The notes under the pieces were generated by a model. The model saw nothing but the letters and a program-made list of their open reading frames with translations, searched no databases and had not been told where the DNA came from. This document shows, one piece after another, positions 26,615 through 34,452 of a DNA stretch of 64,000 nt; position 1 is the first letter of the stretch; each line of letters opens with the position of its first letter. The stretch covers positions 1,302,001 through 1,366,000 of the forward strand of contig OZ242017.1 in the NCBI GenBank assembly GCA_965204835.1, in the 5' to 3' direction. Position numbers and translations under genes: made by a program. The DNA is from VXMT01 sp965204835 (GTDB taxonomy: Bacteria > Chloroflexota > Dehalococcoidia > UBA2979).

Positions 26615-28048
26615 ATGCGATCCCTCGACCTCGTCGGCACCCGCAAGTGGTTCTTCCTGTTCAGCGGGACGCTCGTCGTCGCGTCGCTCGTGCTGCTCGC
26701 CATTCCGCCCACGCTGCGGCCCGGCATCGAGTTCACGGCCGGCACGACGACGCTCGTGCGCTTCGAGCGCGAGGTCGACCAGGCCGCGCTGCGCGCGGCC
26801 TACGCCGACCTCGGGCACCCCGAGGCGCGGATCCAGTCGACCGGCCCCCGCGAGTACCTGATCCGGACGAGCGAGCTGCGCGTGCCGGACAGCGCGCTCA
26901 TCGAGGTCAACCCGACGGCTCCGCCGGACGAGGGACCGACGGCGGAACTCGGCACGGTGCTGCTCGGCGCCGAGGGCGCCTCCGGTGAGATCGCACTGCG
27001 GGTGTTCAACTTCGCGGTCTGCGAGTTCGGCACCGAGATCGAGCGCTTCGACGCCGGGACGGAGGCGGTCGTCTTCGATGAGGTGCACGAGGCCGACTGC
27101 GTCACCGACATCGAAGACGCGGCGGAGACTGACGACACCGAGGCCTCCGGGGATGCCGCCGAGGACGAGCCGGAGCCAGCCGCGACGCCCGACGACGCGA
27201 CCGACGAGGCCACCGGGGACGCTCAGCCCGAGGACGAGGGCGAGCTCCTGGCGTACCGCGTGCAGGTCGGCGGGGCCGAAGGGGCGACGGGGTTCGTCGC
27301 ACCCGAGGACACCCACGCCTTCCTCGAACCGGGTGAGGGGCGCGAGGAGCCCGAGGCGCCGGTCGAGGACCTCGGCGAGCGGGGCGAGATCGAGGACGCG
27401 CTGGGGAAGCAGTTCGGGCGGTTCGAGGTGCTGGAGTTCGCGTCGGTCTCCGCGGTCGTGTCCACGCAGGCGGTGCGCAACGCGACCATCGCCGTGGCGG
27501 TCGCGGCGGTGTTCATCATGGCCTACATCATCTTCGCGTTCTCGAGCGTGCCGAGGCCGGTGCGCTACGCCTCGGCCGCGATCGTCGCGCTCGCGCACGA
27601 CACCATCATCGTGCTGGGCGCCTTCTCGCTCTTCGGCAAGGTCTTCGAGACCGAGATCAACCTGATGTTCGTGACCGGCCTGCTCACCATCATCGGCTTC
27701 TCCGTGCACGACACCATCGTGATCTTCGACCGGGTGCGCGAGAACGTGCGCATCGCGCCGCAGGCGCGGTTCGCCGACAACGTGAACGCGGCGCTGGTGC
27801 AGACGCTCGGCCGCTCACTGAACACGTCGATCACGCTGGTGTTCACGATCCTCGCGCTGCTGTGGCTGGGCGGATCGACGATCCAGTCGTTCCTCGTCGT
27901 GCTGCTGGTGGGTGTGATCGCCGGGGCCTACTCGAGCATCGCCATCGCGGCGCAGGTGCTGGTGGCGTGGGATCAGGGCGACTTCGCACGCCTGCTGGGG
28001 CGCTTCAGGCGCAGTGACGGGTCGGGCGAGGAGGCTGCGGCGACGTAG
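26615..28048 (+). CDS. secF: Protein translocase subunit SecF with enlarged acidic periplasmic domain
   Basis: Partner of SecD. N-terminal helix (KWFFLFSGTLVVASLVLLAI), GIEFTAGTTTLVRFE, and membrane helices 2-6 with VALAHDTIIVLGAFSLFG, TIIGFSVHDTIVIFDRVREN and TLGRSLNTSITLVFTILAL are all present. The protein is 477 residues, against roughly 300 for typical SecF. The extra length lies between about residues 95 and 255: it contains a Cys pair (VCEFGTE and ADCVTD) and a Glu/Asp/Ala/Thr-rich low-complexity stretch in the domain outside the membrane. The reading frame is unbroken and high-GC, so this is an insertion, not a fusion by error. Confidence 0.95.
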   Translation: MRSLDLVGTRKWFFLFSGTLVVASLVLLAIPPTLRPGIEFTAGTTTLVRFEREVDQAALRAAYADLGHPEARIQSTGPREYLIRTSELRVPDSALIEVNPTAPPDEGPTAELGTVLLGAEGASGEIALRVFNFAVCEFGTEIERFDAGTEAVVFDEVHEADCVTDIEDAAETDDTEASGDAAEDEPEPAATPDDATDEATGDAQPEDEGELLAYRVQVGGAEGATGFVAPEDTHAFLEPGEGREEPEAPVEDLGERGEIEDALGKQFGRFEVLEFASVSAVVSTQAVRNATIAVAVAAVFIMAYIIFAFSSVPRPVRYASAAIVALAHDTIIVLGAFSLFGKVFETEINLMFVTGLLTIIGFSVHDTIVIFDRVRENVRIAPQARFADNVNAALVQTLGRSLNTSITLVFTILALLWLGGSTIQSFLVVLLVGVIAGAYSSIAIAAQVLVAWDQGDFARLLGRFRRSDGSGEEAAAT

Positions 28049-28069
28049 CCGCAGGCCGGGAGTCGGCGG

Positions 28070-28279
28070 TTACGACGTGAGCACCATCACCGCGAGCACG
28101 ATGGTCAGGACCGTCGCGTTCGACCCGATGATGAGGCCGCCGATCTGCAGCCGCAGCCGGGCCAGTTCGTAGCGCAGTTCGTCACGTGACATTGCACGGG
28201 CCTCGATTGCGTCGGCGATCACTCGGGCCTGATCGGGACTCATGCCGACGGCTTCGAGGTTACGCACGATCTCCAGCAC
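28070..28279 (-). CDS. Small coiled-coil membrane protein, DUF1640-like
   Basis: About 69 residues (83 if the TTG at 28,321 is used). A helical segment with AVGMSPDQARVIADAI is followed by a charged coiled-coil (RAMSRDELRYELARLRLQI) and one C-terminal membrane helix ending VLTIVLAVMVLTS. This layout resembles DUF1640 proteins, whose role in bacteria is unclear. GTG at 28,279 has GAGAAGG upstream, so I prefer it over the TTG. It converges with secF. Function unknown. Confidence 0.6.
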   Translation of the reverse strand: MLEIVRNLEAVGMSPDQARVIADAIEARAMSRDELRYELARLRLQIGGLIIGSNATVLTIVLAVMVLTS

Positions 28280-28294
28280 GTCCCCGCCCTTCTC

Positions 28295-28321
28295 TTGATA
28301 CAATAGTACGACATTGGTCAA
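28295..28321 (-). promoter_or_regulatory. Imperfect palindrome at the 5' end of the small membrane protein gene
   Basis: TTGATACAAT (28,295-28,304) and ATTGGTCAA (28,313-28,321) are inverted copies with one gap. On the minus strand TTGACC and TATCAA are 15 bases apart, a tight -35/-10 spacing. A/T-rich compared with surroundings. Could be a promoter with an operator. Confidence 0.35.
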
Positions 28322-28355
28322 GTTTACGTCTGTGTTCGGCTGGCAGGCAGAGGGG

Positions 28356-28448
28356 TCAGCGCCAGCGCACGATCACGACGCCGCCCAGCACCACCACGCC
28401 CACGATGCGCAGCAGCGTCACGCGCTGCAGCTCGTTCCCGAACGCGCC
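28356..28448. repeat. Partial duplication of the DUF606 gene 3' end (copy A)
   Basis: These 93 bases match 29,248-29,343 except for one 3-base deletion and two substitutions. They are a non-functional fragment of the last 31 codons, including the stop, of the DUF606 transporter gene, in the same orientation. The two copies bracket the toxin-antitoxin genes. Confidence 0.92.
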
Positions 28449-28509
28449 CGGGCGTGGGTGACTGCGCAGTTGCGCCTGGCGCCGGCCTTCCTCGGATCTC
28501 GCGTCGCTC

Positions 28510-28562
28510 TTGCGCTCCTTGCGCGCGTGCCCAGATACTCGACTAAGCTCAGCTTAGCTAAG
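28510..28562 (+). promoter_or_regulatory. Promoter and palindromic operator of the toxin-antitoxin operon
   Basis: TTGCGC (28,510-28,515), 18 bases, GATACT (28,534-28,539) is a plausible promoter. Just after it lies the perfect palindrome CTAAGCT-C-AGCTTAG (28,543-28,557), overlapped by CTTAGCTAAG (28,553-28,562). Phd-type antitoxins bind such palindromes to repress their own operon. Confidence 0.6.
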
Positions 28563-28571
28563 GGGAGCCCG

Positions 28572-28805
28572 ATGCAGGTCAACATGCACGAAGCGAAGTC
28601 GCAACTCTCCCGGCTCGGCGAACTGGCCTGGGGCGGTGAGGAGATCGTGATCGCCAGGGCCGGCAAGCCGTACCTGCTGCTCCAACCCTACCGGGAGCGC
28701 CGCCGGCGTGAACTTGGGTCGCTTGAAGGCCAGATCTGGATCGCCGACGACTTTGACGTCACCCCGCAGGAGATCATCGACGCGTTCGAGGGCAGCGACG
28801 CATAA
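28572..28805 (+). CDS. Type II antitoxin, Phd/YefM family
   Basis: A 77-residue antitoxin that should bind and neutralise the adjacent PIN toxin and repress the operon. The N-terminus MQVNMHEAKSQLSRLGELAW is the Phd/YefM DNA-binding fold signature, followed by EEIVIARAGKPYLLLQPY; the C-terminus (DDFDVTPQEIIDAFEGSDA) is the likely toxin-binding tail. ATG follows AGGGGAG by about five bases. It overlaps the toxin start by one base (TAATG). Confidence 0.92.
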   Translation: MQVNMHEAKSQLSRLGELAWGGEEIVIARAGKPYLLLQPYRERRRRELGSLEGQIWIADDFDVTPQEIIDAFEGSDA

Positions 28806-29191
28806 TGCTCCGCTTGCTTCTCGACACGCAGGTCCTGGTCTGGGCGCTCGGGAATCACCCGAGGCTCGGGCCAGCGGCCCGCGACGCTATCACGGACCCC
28901 CTCAACGACGCGTACGTGAGCGCCGCCTCTATCTGGGAGATCGCCATCAAGCAGGCGCTGGGGAAGCTGCGGGCTCCGCCGGACCTGGCCGGGCGCGTGG
29001 AGCGGGACGGCTTCAACGGTCTGCCTATCACCCTCTCTCATGCCCAGCATGTGGGAGGGCTCCCCGCCGTTCACGGCGATCCGTTTGACCGGCTGCTTGT
29101 GGCCCAGGCGCAGGTCGAGGGGCTGACCATCGTGACGTCCGACAGCGTCATCCCCCGTTACGGCGTCCAGACCATGTCCGCCGAGCACTGA
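28805..29191 (+). CDS. PIN-domain toxin, VapC type
   Basis: A 128-residue PIN ribonuclease expected to cleave RNA when the antitoxin is lost. Acidic metal-site residues lie in LLLDTQVLVWAL, SAASIWEIAIKQALGKL and DPFDRLLVAQAQ, with VTSDSVIPRYGV near the end; this is the Sll0205-like PIN subgroup usually paired with Phd antitoxins. One-base overlap with the antitoxin stop. The pair is flanked by two copies of the end of the neighbouring transporter gene. Confidence 0.93.
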   Translation: MLRLLLDTQVLVWALGNHPRLGPAARDAITDPLNDAYVSAASIWEIAIKQALGKLRAPPDLAGRVERDGFNGLPITLSHAQHVGGLPAVHGDPFDRLLVAQAQVEGLTIVTSDSVIPRYGVQTMSAEH

Positions 29192-29247
29192 GCGCCCGAG
29201 CATCGGGCGAGTGACGCGGCTCTGGAGCGGGCGGCCCGGCGGCGCGA

Positions 29248-29343
29248 TCAGCGCCAGCGCACGATCACGACGCCGCCCAGCACCACCAGCACGCCCACGA
29301 TGCGCAGCAGCGTCACTCGCTGCGGCTCGTTCCCGAACGCGCC
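29248..29343. repeat. Original copy of the duplicated DUF606 3' end (copy B)
   Basis: This 96-base stretch is the end of the intact transporter gene and is 97-98% identical over aligned bases to 28,356-28,448, about 890 bases away. Confidence 0.92.
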
Positions 29344-29763
29344 GACGTGGTCCATCACCAGCGCGCCCGCCAGCGTGCCCGCCGTCACCACGCTGAAGAG
29401 CAGCGCCACCCCCAGCTTCGGCGCGAGCGCCGCGCCGCCGACGATGAACGCCGCGCCGAACAGCCCCACGCCCGCCAGGTAGGCGCTCGGCCCCTGGAAT
29501 GCGAGCACCAGCGCGCCGACCGAGAGCAGGCCGATCACGGCGAAGATCCACCAGCGGTCGAATGGGATGGGCAGGTCCACCATGTCGCCTCGCGCGCTGC
29601 GGATGGCGAGCACCGCCGCGATGCCCGCGACGGTGCCGAAGATCGACAGCCAGCCCGCCTCGACGGCGCCACGGTCGCGCCCGATCGCACCGAGCATCGC
29701 GACCTGCACGGACGCGCCGACGCCGATCGTGAGCGCGAGGCCGAGTTGCAGCAGCTGGGTCAC
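29248..29763 (-). CDS. DMT-superfamily half-size transporter, DUF606 (YdcZ) family
   Basis: A 171-residue membrane protein with about five hydrophobic helices. ALTIGVGASVQVAMLGAIGRDRGAVEAG at the N-terminus (shown here only in part: GASVQVAMLGAIGRDRG) matches the DUF606 pattern, in which a Gln sits in helix 1 and an Asn/Gly-Arg loop follows. Such half-length proteins of the drug/metabolite transporter group probably act as dimers; the substrate is unknown. GTG at 29,761-29,763 overlaps the selB stop as GTGA. Its 3' end has been copied to 28,356-28,448. Confidence 0.78.
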   Translation of the reverse strand: MTQLLQLGLALTIGVGASVQVAMLGAIGRDRGAVEAGWLSIFGTVAGIAAVLAIRSARGDMVDLPIPFDRWWIFAVIGLLSVGALVLAFQGPSAYLAGVGLFGAAFIVGGAALAPKLGVALLFSVVTAGTLAGALVMDHVGAFGNEPQRVTLLRIVGVLVVLGGVVIVRWR

Positions 29764-31610
29764 GCGGGAGTCCTCGCCAGCACGCGCTCGTCGCCACGAC
29801 GCTGCGTGACGCCGTCGCGGTCGAGGCGTTCGAGCATCGCCTGCGTGGCGCGGCGGTTGGTGCCGATCGCGTCGCGCAGTTGCGCCAGCGTCGCGGAGCC
29901 CTGCGCCTCGATCAAGGCGACGACGGTCCTCGACACCTCCTCGAACGCGCCCGCGGCCAGCATCACCCCGTCGCCACAGTCGACGATCTCGCCGCGGTCC
30001 TCGAGGTACGCGGCAAGCTCGGAGTCGAGGTCGATGCGGGGCGGGCTGACCCCGCCTGCCGCTAGGGTTGCGACGGCCTCGCTGGCCGTGCGCCGCTGCG
30101 CGGCCGTCGGCTGTGGCGACCACCCGGCGCGCCGGACCCCGCCCTCCTCGGCCACCACCTCCGGGGCGAGCGCGGGGATCAGCGCCTCGAACCCCCGCGC
30201 GTCGAGGCCGAGCCGCGCGCGCAATTCCTCGCCGGTCATGACCCGCCGCAGCGGGTGCTCGCGCTCATAGGCCTCCAGCGCGCGCTCCGCGCGCGTGCGC
30301 AGGCGCGCGGCCCCGGCCGCGCTCACGTAACGCGCCTCGCCCCCGTCGAGCGTGAGCACGTCGCCGCGCTCGACGAGGGCCTCGATGGACTCGGCGAGCG
30401 CTGCGGCTTCGGCGTCGGCGTGGCGCGCGAGCTCGGCGATGGTCGCGGGCTCGATGCGTTCGAGGGTGGCGAGCACGGCCTCGTCCGGGCTGCCCGCGGC
30501 GAGCGCGCGCAGACGCTCGACGGCCCCGGGGTCGGTGCGGCGGTGGCGCGGGGTGTTCACTGCGAGCACCCGCCCGCCCGCGAGCGTGCGGTCCGAGACG
30601 CGCACGACGAACAGGTCGCCCGGCGCGGCGGCCACCGGCGGGGCGAGCTGTACCTGGCACCAGCCCTCGGCGCCCGCGGCCACCTCGTCGGCGCCGAGGA
30701 TGCGCAGCCGGCCCTGCGTTTCGGCCGCGCCGACGTGCACGGTCACGCGCAGGTTGTGGCGCAGCGCGCGCCCGGGCAGCACGCGCAGCACGGCGTCGAC
30801 TGCGCGCGCGACCCCGACCTGCCCCGGCGGGGCGAGCACCTGCCCGCGCCGGAGCTCGTCGGTCCCGACGCCGGCGAGGTTGATCGCGACGCGCGTGCCC
30901 GGCTGGGCCTCCTCGACCTGCTGCTGGTGGGTCTGGAGCCCGCGGATGCGCGCCGAGGGGCCGTCCGGCACCGCCTCCAGCGTCTCGCCCGCGCGCAGCG
31001 TCCCGTCGAGCAGCGTGCCGGTCACGACTGTGCCGAACCCCTGCATGGTGAACACGCGGTCGATGCCGAACCGCGGCCGGCCCACGTCGCGCGGCTCCGG
31101 CGTGTCTTCGAGTGCCTCGTCGAGCGCGTCGCGCAGCGCGTCGAGCCCCTCGCCTGTGGCCGCCGAGGTGCGCACGATCGGCGCGCCGCCGAGCGTCGTC
31201 GGGGCGAGCTCCTCGCGCAGTTCCTCCTCGACGAGTTCGAGCCACTCCGCGTCGGGCGCGAGGTCCACCTTGGTCAGCGCAACAACAGCGTGGCGCACGT
31301 CGAGCAGGTCGAGGATCTCGAGGTGCTCGCGCGTCTGCGGCATCACCCCCTCGTCGGCCGCGACGACGAACAGCGCGAGGTCGATGGCGCCGACCCCGGC
31401 GAGCATGTGCCGCACGAAGCGGACGTGCCCCGGCACGTCCACGATGGAGACCTCGCGGCCGGACGGCAGGGTCATCCACGCGAAGCCGAGCTCGATGGTG
31501 AGCCCGCGCTCGCGCTCCTCCTGGAGGCGGTCGGGGTGGATGCCGGTCAGCGCCTCGATGAGCGCGGACTTGCCGTGGTCGACGTGCCCGGCGGTGCCGA
31601 TGACGTACAT
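29760..31610 (-). CDS. selB: Selenocysteine-specific elongation factor SelB
   Basis: GTPase that delivers selenocysteinyl-tRNA to UGA codons with a SECIS element. The 616-residue protein has G1 GTAGHVDHGKSALIEAL, VDVPGHVRFVRHMLAG, TKVD, two beta-barrel domains (GFGTVVTGTLLDG and further) and four winged-helix repeats in the C-terminal third, ending in ALIEAQGSATLAQLRDAIG. This architecture separates SelB from EF-Tu. No selA, selC or selD is visible in the window. Translationally coupled to the DUF606 gene. Confidence 0.95.
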   Translation of the reverse strand: MYVIGTAGHVDHGKSALIEALTGIHPDRLQEERERGLTIELGFAWMTLPSGREVSIVDVPGHVRFVRHMLAGVGAIDLALFVVAADEGVMPQTREHLEILDLLDVRHAVVALTKVDLAPDAEWLELVEEELREELAPTTLGGAPIVRTSAATGEGLDALRDALDEALEDTPEPRDVGRPRFGIDRVFTMQGFGTVVTGTLLDGTLRAGETLEAVPDGPSARIRGLQTHQQQVEEAQPGTRVAINLAGVGTDELRRGQVLAPPGQVGVARAVDAVLRVLPGRALRHNLRVTVHVGAAETQGRLRILGADEVAAGAEGWCQVQLAPPVAAAPGDLFVVRVSDRTLAGGRVLAVNTPRHRRTDPGAVERLRALAAGSPDEAVLATLERIEPATIAELARHADAEAAALAESIEALVERGDVLTLDGGEARYVSAAGAARLRTRAERALEAYEREHPLRRVMTGEELRARLGLDARGFEALIPALAPEVVAEEGGVRRAGWSPQPTAAQRRTASEAVATLAAGGVSPPRIDLDSELAAYLEDRGEIVDCGDGVMLAAGAFEEVSRTVVALIEAQGSATLAQLRDAIGTNRRATQAMLERLDRDGVTQRRGDERVLARTPA

Positions 31611-31616
31611 GCCGCG

Positions 31617-31622
31617 AGTCTA
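31617..31622 (-). promoter_or_regulatory. -10 element close to the selB start
   Basis: TAGACT on the minus strand ends six bases before the selB ATG; no Shine-Dalgarno is visible, so the transcript may be leaderless. Confidence 0.35.
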
Positions 31623-31737
31623 GCCGTGATGCGACCGAGGGGCAGTTGCCGGGAGGCATCGTGGTGGGCGAGGCTGCGCGAGGACACTGGACGCGGAGGG
31701 GGCACGCGATGCACAGCGTAGGAGCCGGGGCGGCATC

Positions 31738-32778
31738 GTGACTGTCGCGTTCAGCACGGACCAGATCTACTTCTCGCACCAGCCGCCGGGCGGCGTCCAG
31801 CACCCCGAACGCTCCGACCGCCTCGCCGCCATCCTCCAGCAGCTCGACACCACCGGCCTGCTCGACCGCATGGACCACCTCCCCGAGCGCGACGCGACCG
31901 ACGACGAGCTGCTGGCCGTCCACACCCGCGACCTGCTCGTGACCGTCGACGCCCACGCCGCCGCGGGCGGCGGCTGGGCCGACCCCGACACGTTCATCGG
32001 GCCGTCGTCGCCGGCCGCCTCGCGTCGCGTCGCGGGCGCGACGCTCGCCGCGACCGACGCCGTCCTCGATGGGTCGGCGACGAGCGCGTTCGTCGCCGCG
32101 CGGCCGCCGGGACACCACGCGACGCGCGAGCGTGCGATGGGGTTCTGCCTCTACAACCAGGTCGCCGTCGCCGTGCAGGCCGCGCTCGACCGAGGGGTCG
32201 AGCGCGTGGCCGTCGTGGACTGGGACCTGCACCACGGCAACGGCACGCAGGCGATCTTCGACGGTGAGCCGCGCGTGCTCTACCTCAGCACGCACGCCTA
32301 CCCGTTCTACCCTGGCACCGGCGCGGTCGAGGACCGCGGGGTCGGGGAGGCGGCCGGGACGAAGGTCAACATCCCGCTGCCCGGCGGCGCGGGCGACGCC
32401 GCGTTCCGGGCCGCCTACGGCCACGTCGCGGTCCCTGCCCTCGAGGCGTTCGGGCCGGAGCTGGTGTTCGTGTCGTGTGGGTGGGACTCGCACGCGCGCG
32501 ACCAGCTCGGGCCGCTCGCCGTCTCGACGGCGGGGTACGCCGAGGTGGCGCGCATGATCGTCGACGCGGCCAACCGGCTGTGCGACGGGCGGCTCGTCGC
32601 CGTCCTCGAAGGCGGCTACGACGAGCATGCGCTGGCGCACTGCTCGCAGGCGCTGTGCGAGCTGCTGCTCGGCGACGAGCCCTCGCCCGACCCGCAGCAG
32701 GGCACCGGCAAGCCGGAGCTCGTCGCCAACATCGACACGGTCGTCGCCGCTGCCCGTGCGGTGGCCGGGCTCGACTGA
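31738..32778 (+). CDS. Histone-deacetylase-family amidohydrolase
   Basis: A 346-residue zinc hydrolase of the HDAC / acetylpolyamine amidohydrolase / AcuC superfamily. Seen: QHPERSDRLAAIL, FVAARPPGHHATRERAMGFC (catalytic His pair), VVDWDLHHGNGTQAIF (metal Asp and His), LSTHAYPFYPGTGA, FVSCGWDSHARDQLG and LEGGYDEHALA. Bacterial relatives remove acetyl groups from polyamines or proteins; the substrate here cannot be told. GTG start at 31,738. It ends ten bases from the convergent zinc-ribbon gene. Confidence 0.92.
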   Translation: MTVAFSTDQIYFSHQPPGGVQHPERSDRLAAILQQLDTTGLLDRMDHLPERDATDDELLAVHTRDLLVTVDAHAAAGGGWADPDTFIGPSSPAASRRVAGATLAATDAVLDGSATSAFVAARPPGHHATRERAMGFCLYNQVAVAVQAALDRGVERVAVVDWDLHHGNGTQAIFDGEPRVLYLSTHAYPFYPGTGAVEDRGVGEAAGTKVNIPLPGGAGDAAFRAAYGHVAVPALEAFGPELVFVSCGWDSHARDQLGPLAVSTAGYAEVARMIVDAANRLCDGRLVAVLEGGYDEHALAHCSQALCELLLGDEPSPDPQQGTGKPELVANIDTVVAAARAVAGLD

Positions 32779-32788
32779 GCGCCGAGGG

Positions 32789-33073
32789 CTACTCGATCGT
32801 CCGCGACTCGGTGAGGGTGCCGCTGCGGCCGCAGGCGGGGCAGTCCTCGGGCAGCTCGGAACGCGGCACGTCCCCGCCGAGGAGCTGCGAGAGGCCCAGC
32901 CAGATGTCGTCGCGGAGCTGGAACGACGCGGCCACGCGGCCACGCGGGCCGCGGGCGGCGGCGCGCAACTCCTCGTCGACGCGCCGCTGCGCCTCGGCGG
33001 CGCTCATCGGCAGCGAGGAGCGCACGAGCACCTCGCGGCGGCAACTGGAGCAGCGGTAGACATCGATCGGCAC
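32789..33073 (-). CDS. Zinc-ribbon protein, FmdB-like N-terminus
   Basis: A 94-residue protein starting MPIDVYRCSSCRREVLVR, with a second knuckle near the end (CPACGRSGTL), so four cysteines likely bind zinc. Between them is a charged helical region (AEAQRRVDEELRAAARG). The start resembles FmdB-type regulators, but the spacer is much longer, so no function is assigned. GTG start at 33,073. Downstream of hemW in the same direction by 28 bases. Confidence 0.65.
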   Translation of the reverse strand: MPIDVYRCSSCRREVLVRSSLPMSAAEAQRRVDEELRAAARGPRGRVAASFQLRDDIWLGLSQLLGGDVPRSELPEDCPACGRSGTLTESRTIE

Positions 33074-33101
33074 GTGGGGCCTCGGTACGGTCGCGCCGGC
33101 G

Positions 33102-34310
33102 TCAGGGCGCGGGCGCCGGTTCGGTGTCCGGCAGCAGGTCGACGAACACCTCGTTGGCCAGCAGCAGCCCGTGCGTCGTGAGCCGCAGCCGCCCGTCGCG
33201 GTCTTCGAGCAGGCCCGTGCGGAAGTGGCGCTCGATCGCCTCGCCGAACGCGGCCTCTGGCGGCTCGCCGAAGCGCGCGGCGTAGTCCATCCGCGAGACG
33301 CCTTCGAGGAGCCGCAGCCCGAGGATCAGCGCGTCGGCGCGCAGCGTGGCGGCGTCGGGCGTCTCGCCGCCGGCGATCTGCTGGAGGGTGCCGCCGCCCG
33401 TGGCCGCGCGCTCCTCGTGCGAGGCGTTGACCAGCTCCACGTAGCGCTGCGGCGAGTCGACGTTGGCGAGGCGCTGCCCGGCGAAGAAGGAGTGCGCGCC
33501 CGCGCCGATGCCGAGGTACGGCTCGGCGCGCCAGTAGACGAGGTTGTGGCGGCACGGCAGGCCGGGCCGCGACCAGTTCGAGATCTCGTACTGCTCGTAC
33601 CCGGCGAGGGCGAGGCGGTCGCGCGTCCAGTCGTACTGCTCCGCGACGACGTCGGGGTGGGGCTCGGGGAGATCGCCCTTCTGGACCTGGTAGTAGAGCA
33701 GCGTGCCCGGCTCGACGGTGAGCGCGTAGCACGAGAGGTGCTCCGGCGCGAGCTCGATCGTGCGCTCCAGCGTGTGCTGCCAGCGCTCGAGGGGCTGTTC
33801 GATGAGCCCGAAGATGAGGTCCATGTTGACGTTGTCGAAGCCGGCCGCGCGCGCGTTCTCGACGGCCTCGATGGCGCGCTCCGGGCTGTGCTGACGGTCG
33901 AGGAGCTTGAGCTCGTCCTCGTTGAGCGACTGCACGCCGATCGAGAGCCGGTTGATGCCGAGCCCGCGCAGCCCTTCAAGGTGCTCGCGGGTGAGCTCGG
34001 TGGGGTTCGCCTCGATCGTCCACTCGGCGTCGGGCGCGACGTCGTACTGCCCGCGCACGGCGCGGACGATAGTGTCCATGTCGTCCAGCGAGGTGAGGCT
34101 CGGCGTGCCGCCGCCGAGGAACACCGTCTCGACGCGGTGGCTGCGCGCGGCGGGCGCCCACAGCTCGAGCTCGCGCACGAGCGCGGGTGTGTAATCGGGC
34201 ACGAGGTGGTCGAGGCCTTCGTACGAGTTGAAGTCGCAGTAGCCGCACTTCGCCGTGCAGAACGGGATGTGCAGGTAGAGCGAGAGTGACTCGGACGCGG
34301 GCTGGGTCAC
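33102..34310 (-). CDS. hemW: Radical SAM heme chaperone HemW
   Basis: Radical SAM protein that binds and inserts heme; often misannotated as coproporphyrinogen oxidase. Cluster cysteines C18, C22 and C25 lie in HIPFCTAKCGYCDF; VFLGGGTPSLT, EANPTELTREHLEGL, NRLSIGVQSLNEDELKLLDR and NVNMDLIFGLIEQ follow, with a HemW-type C-terminal domain. The spacing CxxxCxxC-D and absence of the extra HemN residues favour HemW. GTG start at 34,310. 402 residues, normal length. Confidence 0.93.
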   Translation of the reverse strand: MTQPASESLSLYLHIPFCTAKCGYCDFNSYEGLDHLVPDYTPALVRELELWAPAARSHRVETVFLGGGTPSLTSLDDMDTIVRAVRGQYDVAPDAEWTIEANPTELTREHLEGLRGLGINRLSIGVQSLNEDELKLLDRQHSPERAIEAVENARAAGFDNVNMDLIFGLIEQPLERWQHTLERTIELAPEHLSCYALTVEPGTLLYYQVQKGDLPEPHPDVVAEQYDWTRDRLALAGYEQYEISNWSRPGLPCRHNLVYWRAEPYLGIGAGAHSFFAGQRLANVDSPQRYVELVNASHEERAATGGGTLQQIAGGETPDAATLRADALILGLRLLEGVSRMDYAARFGEPPEAAFGEAIERHFRTGLLEDRDGRLRLTTHGLLLANEVFVDLLPDTEPAPAP

Positions 34311-34452
34311 GGCGGACCTCGATGCTCGTGCCGCCCCGGATCGGTGGGTCGGGTGGCCCGGTCAGCGTACAGGCGCGGCGGGGTGTGGGGAACGCGCGCG
34401 GCGAGGTGCGTACCCCTACCCCGCCCTCGCGCCCCGTGCGAGACTCGATCGC

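Noticed and set aside
28449..28571. A possible insertion sequence bringing in the toxin-antitoxin genes
   Set aside because: No transposase, terminal inverted repeats or target duplication of IS type; the only duplication is the transporter gene end.
30265..32943. An 892-residue minus-strand open frame across the hydrolase and selB genes
   Set aside because: Translation is Arg/Pro/Ala-rich with no motifs, and clear genes (HDAC-family hydrolase and SelB) lie in other frames.
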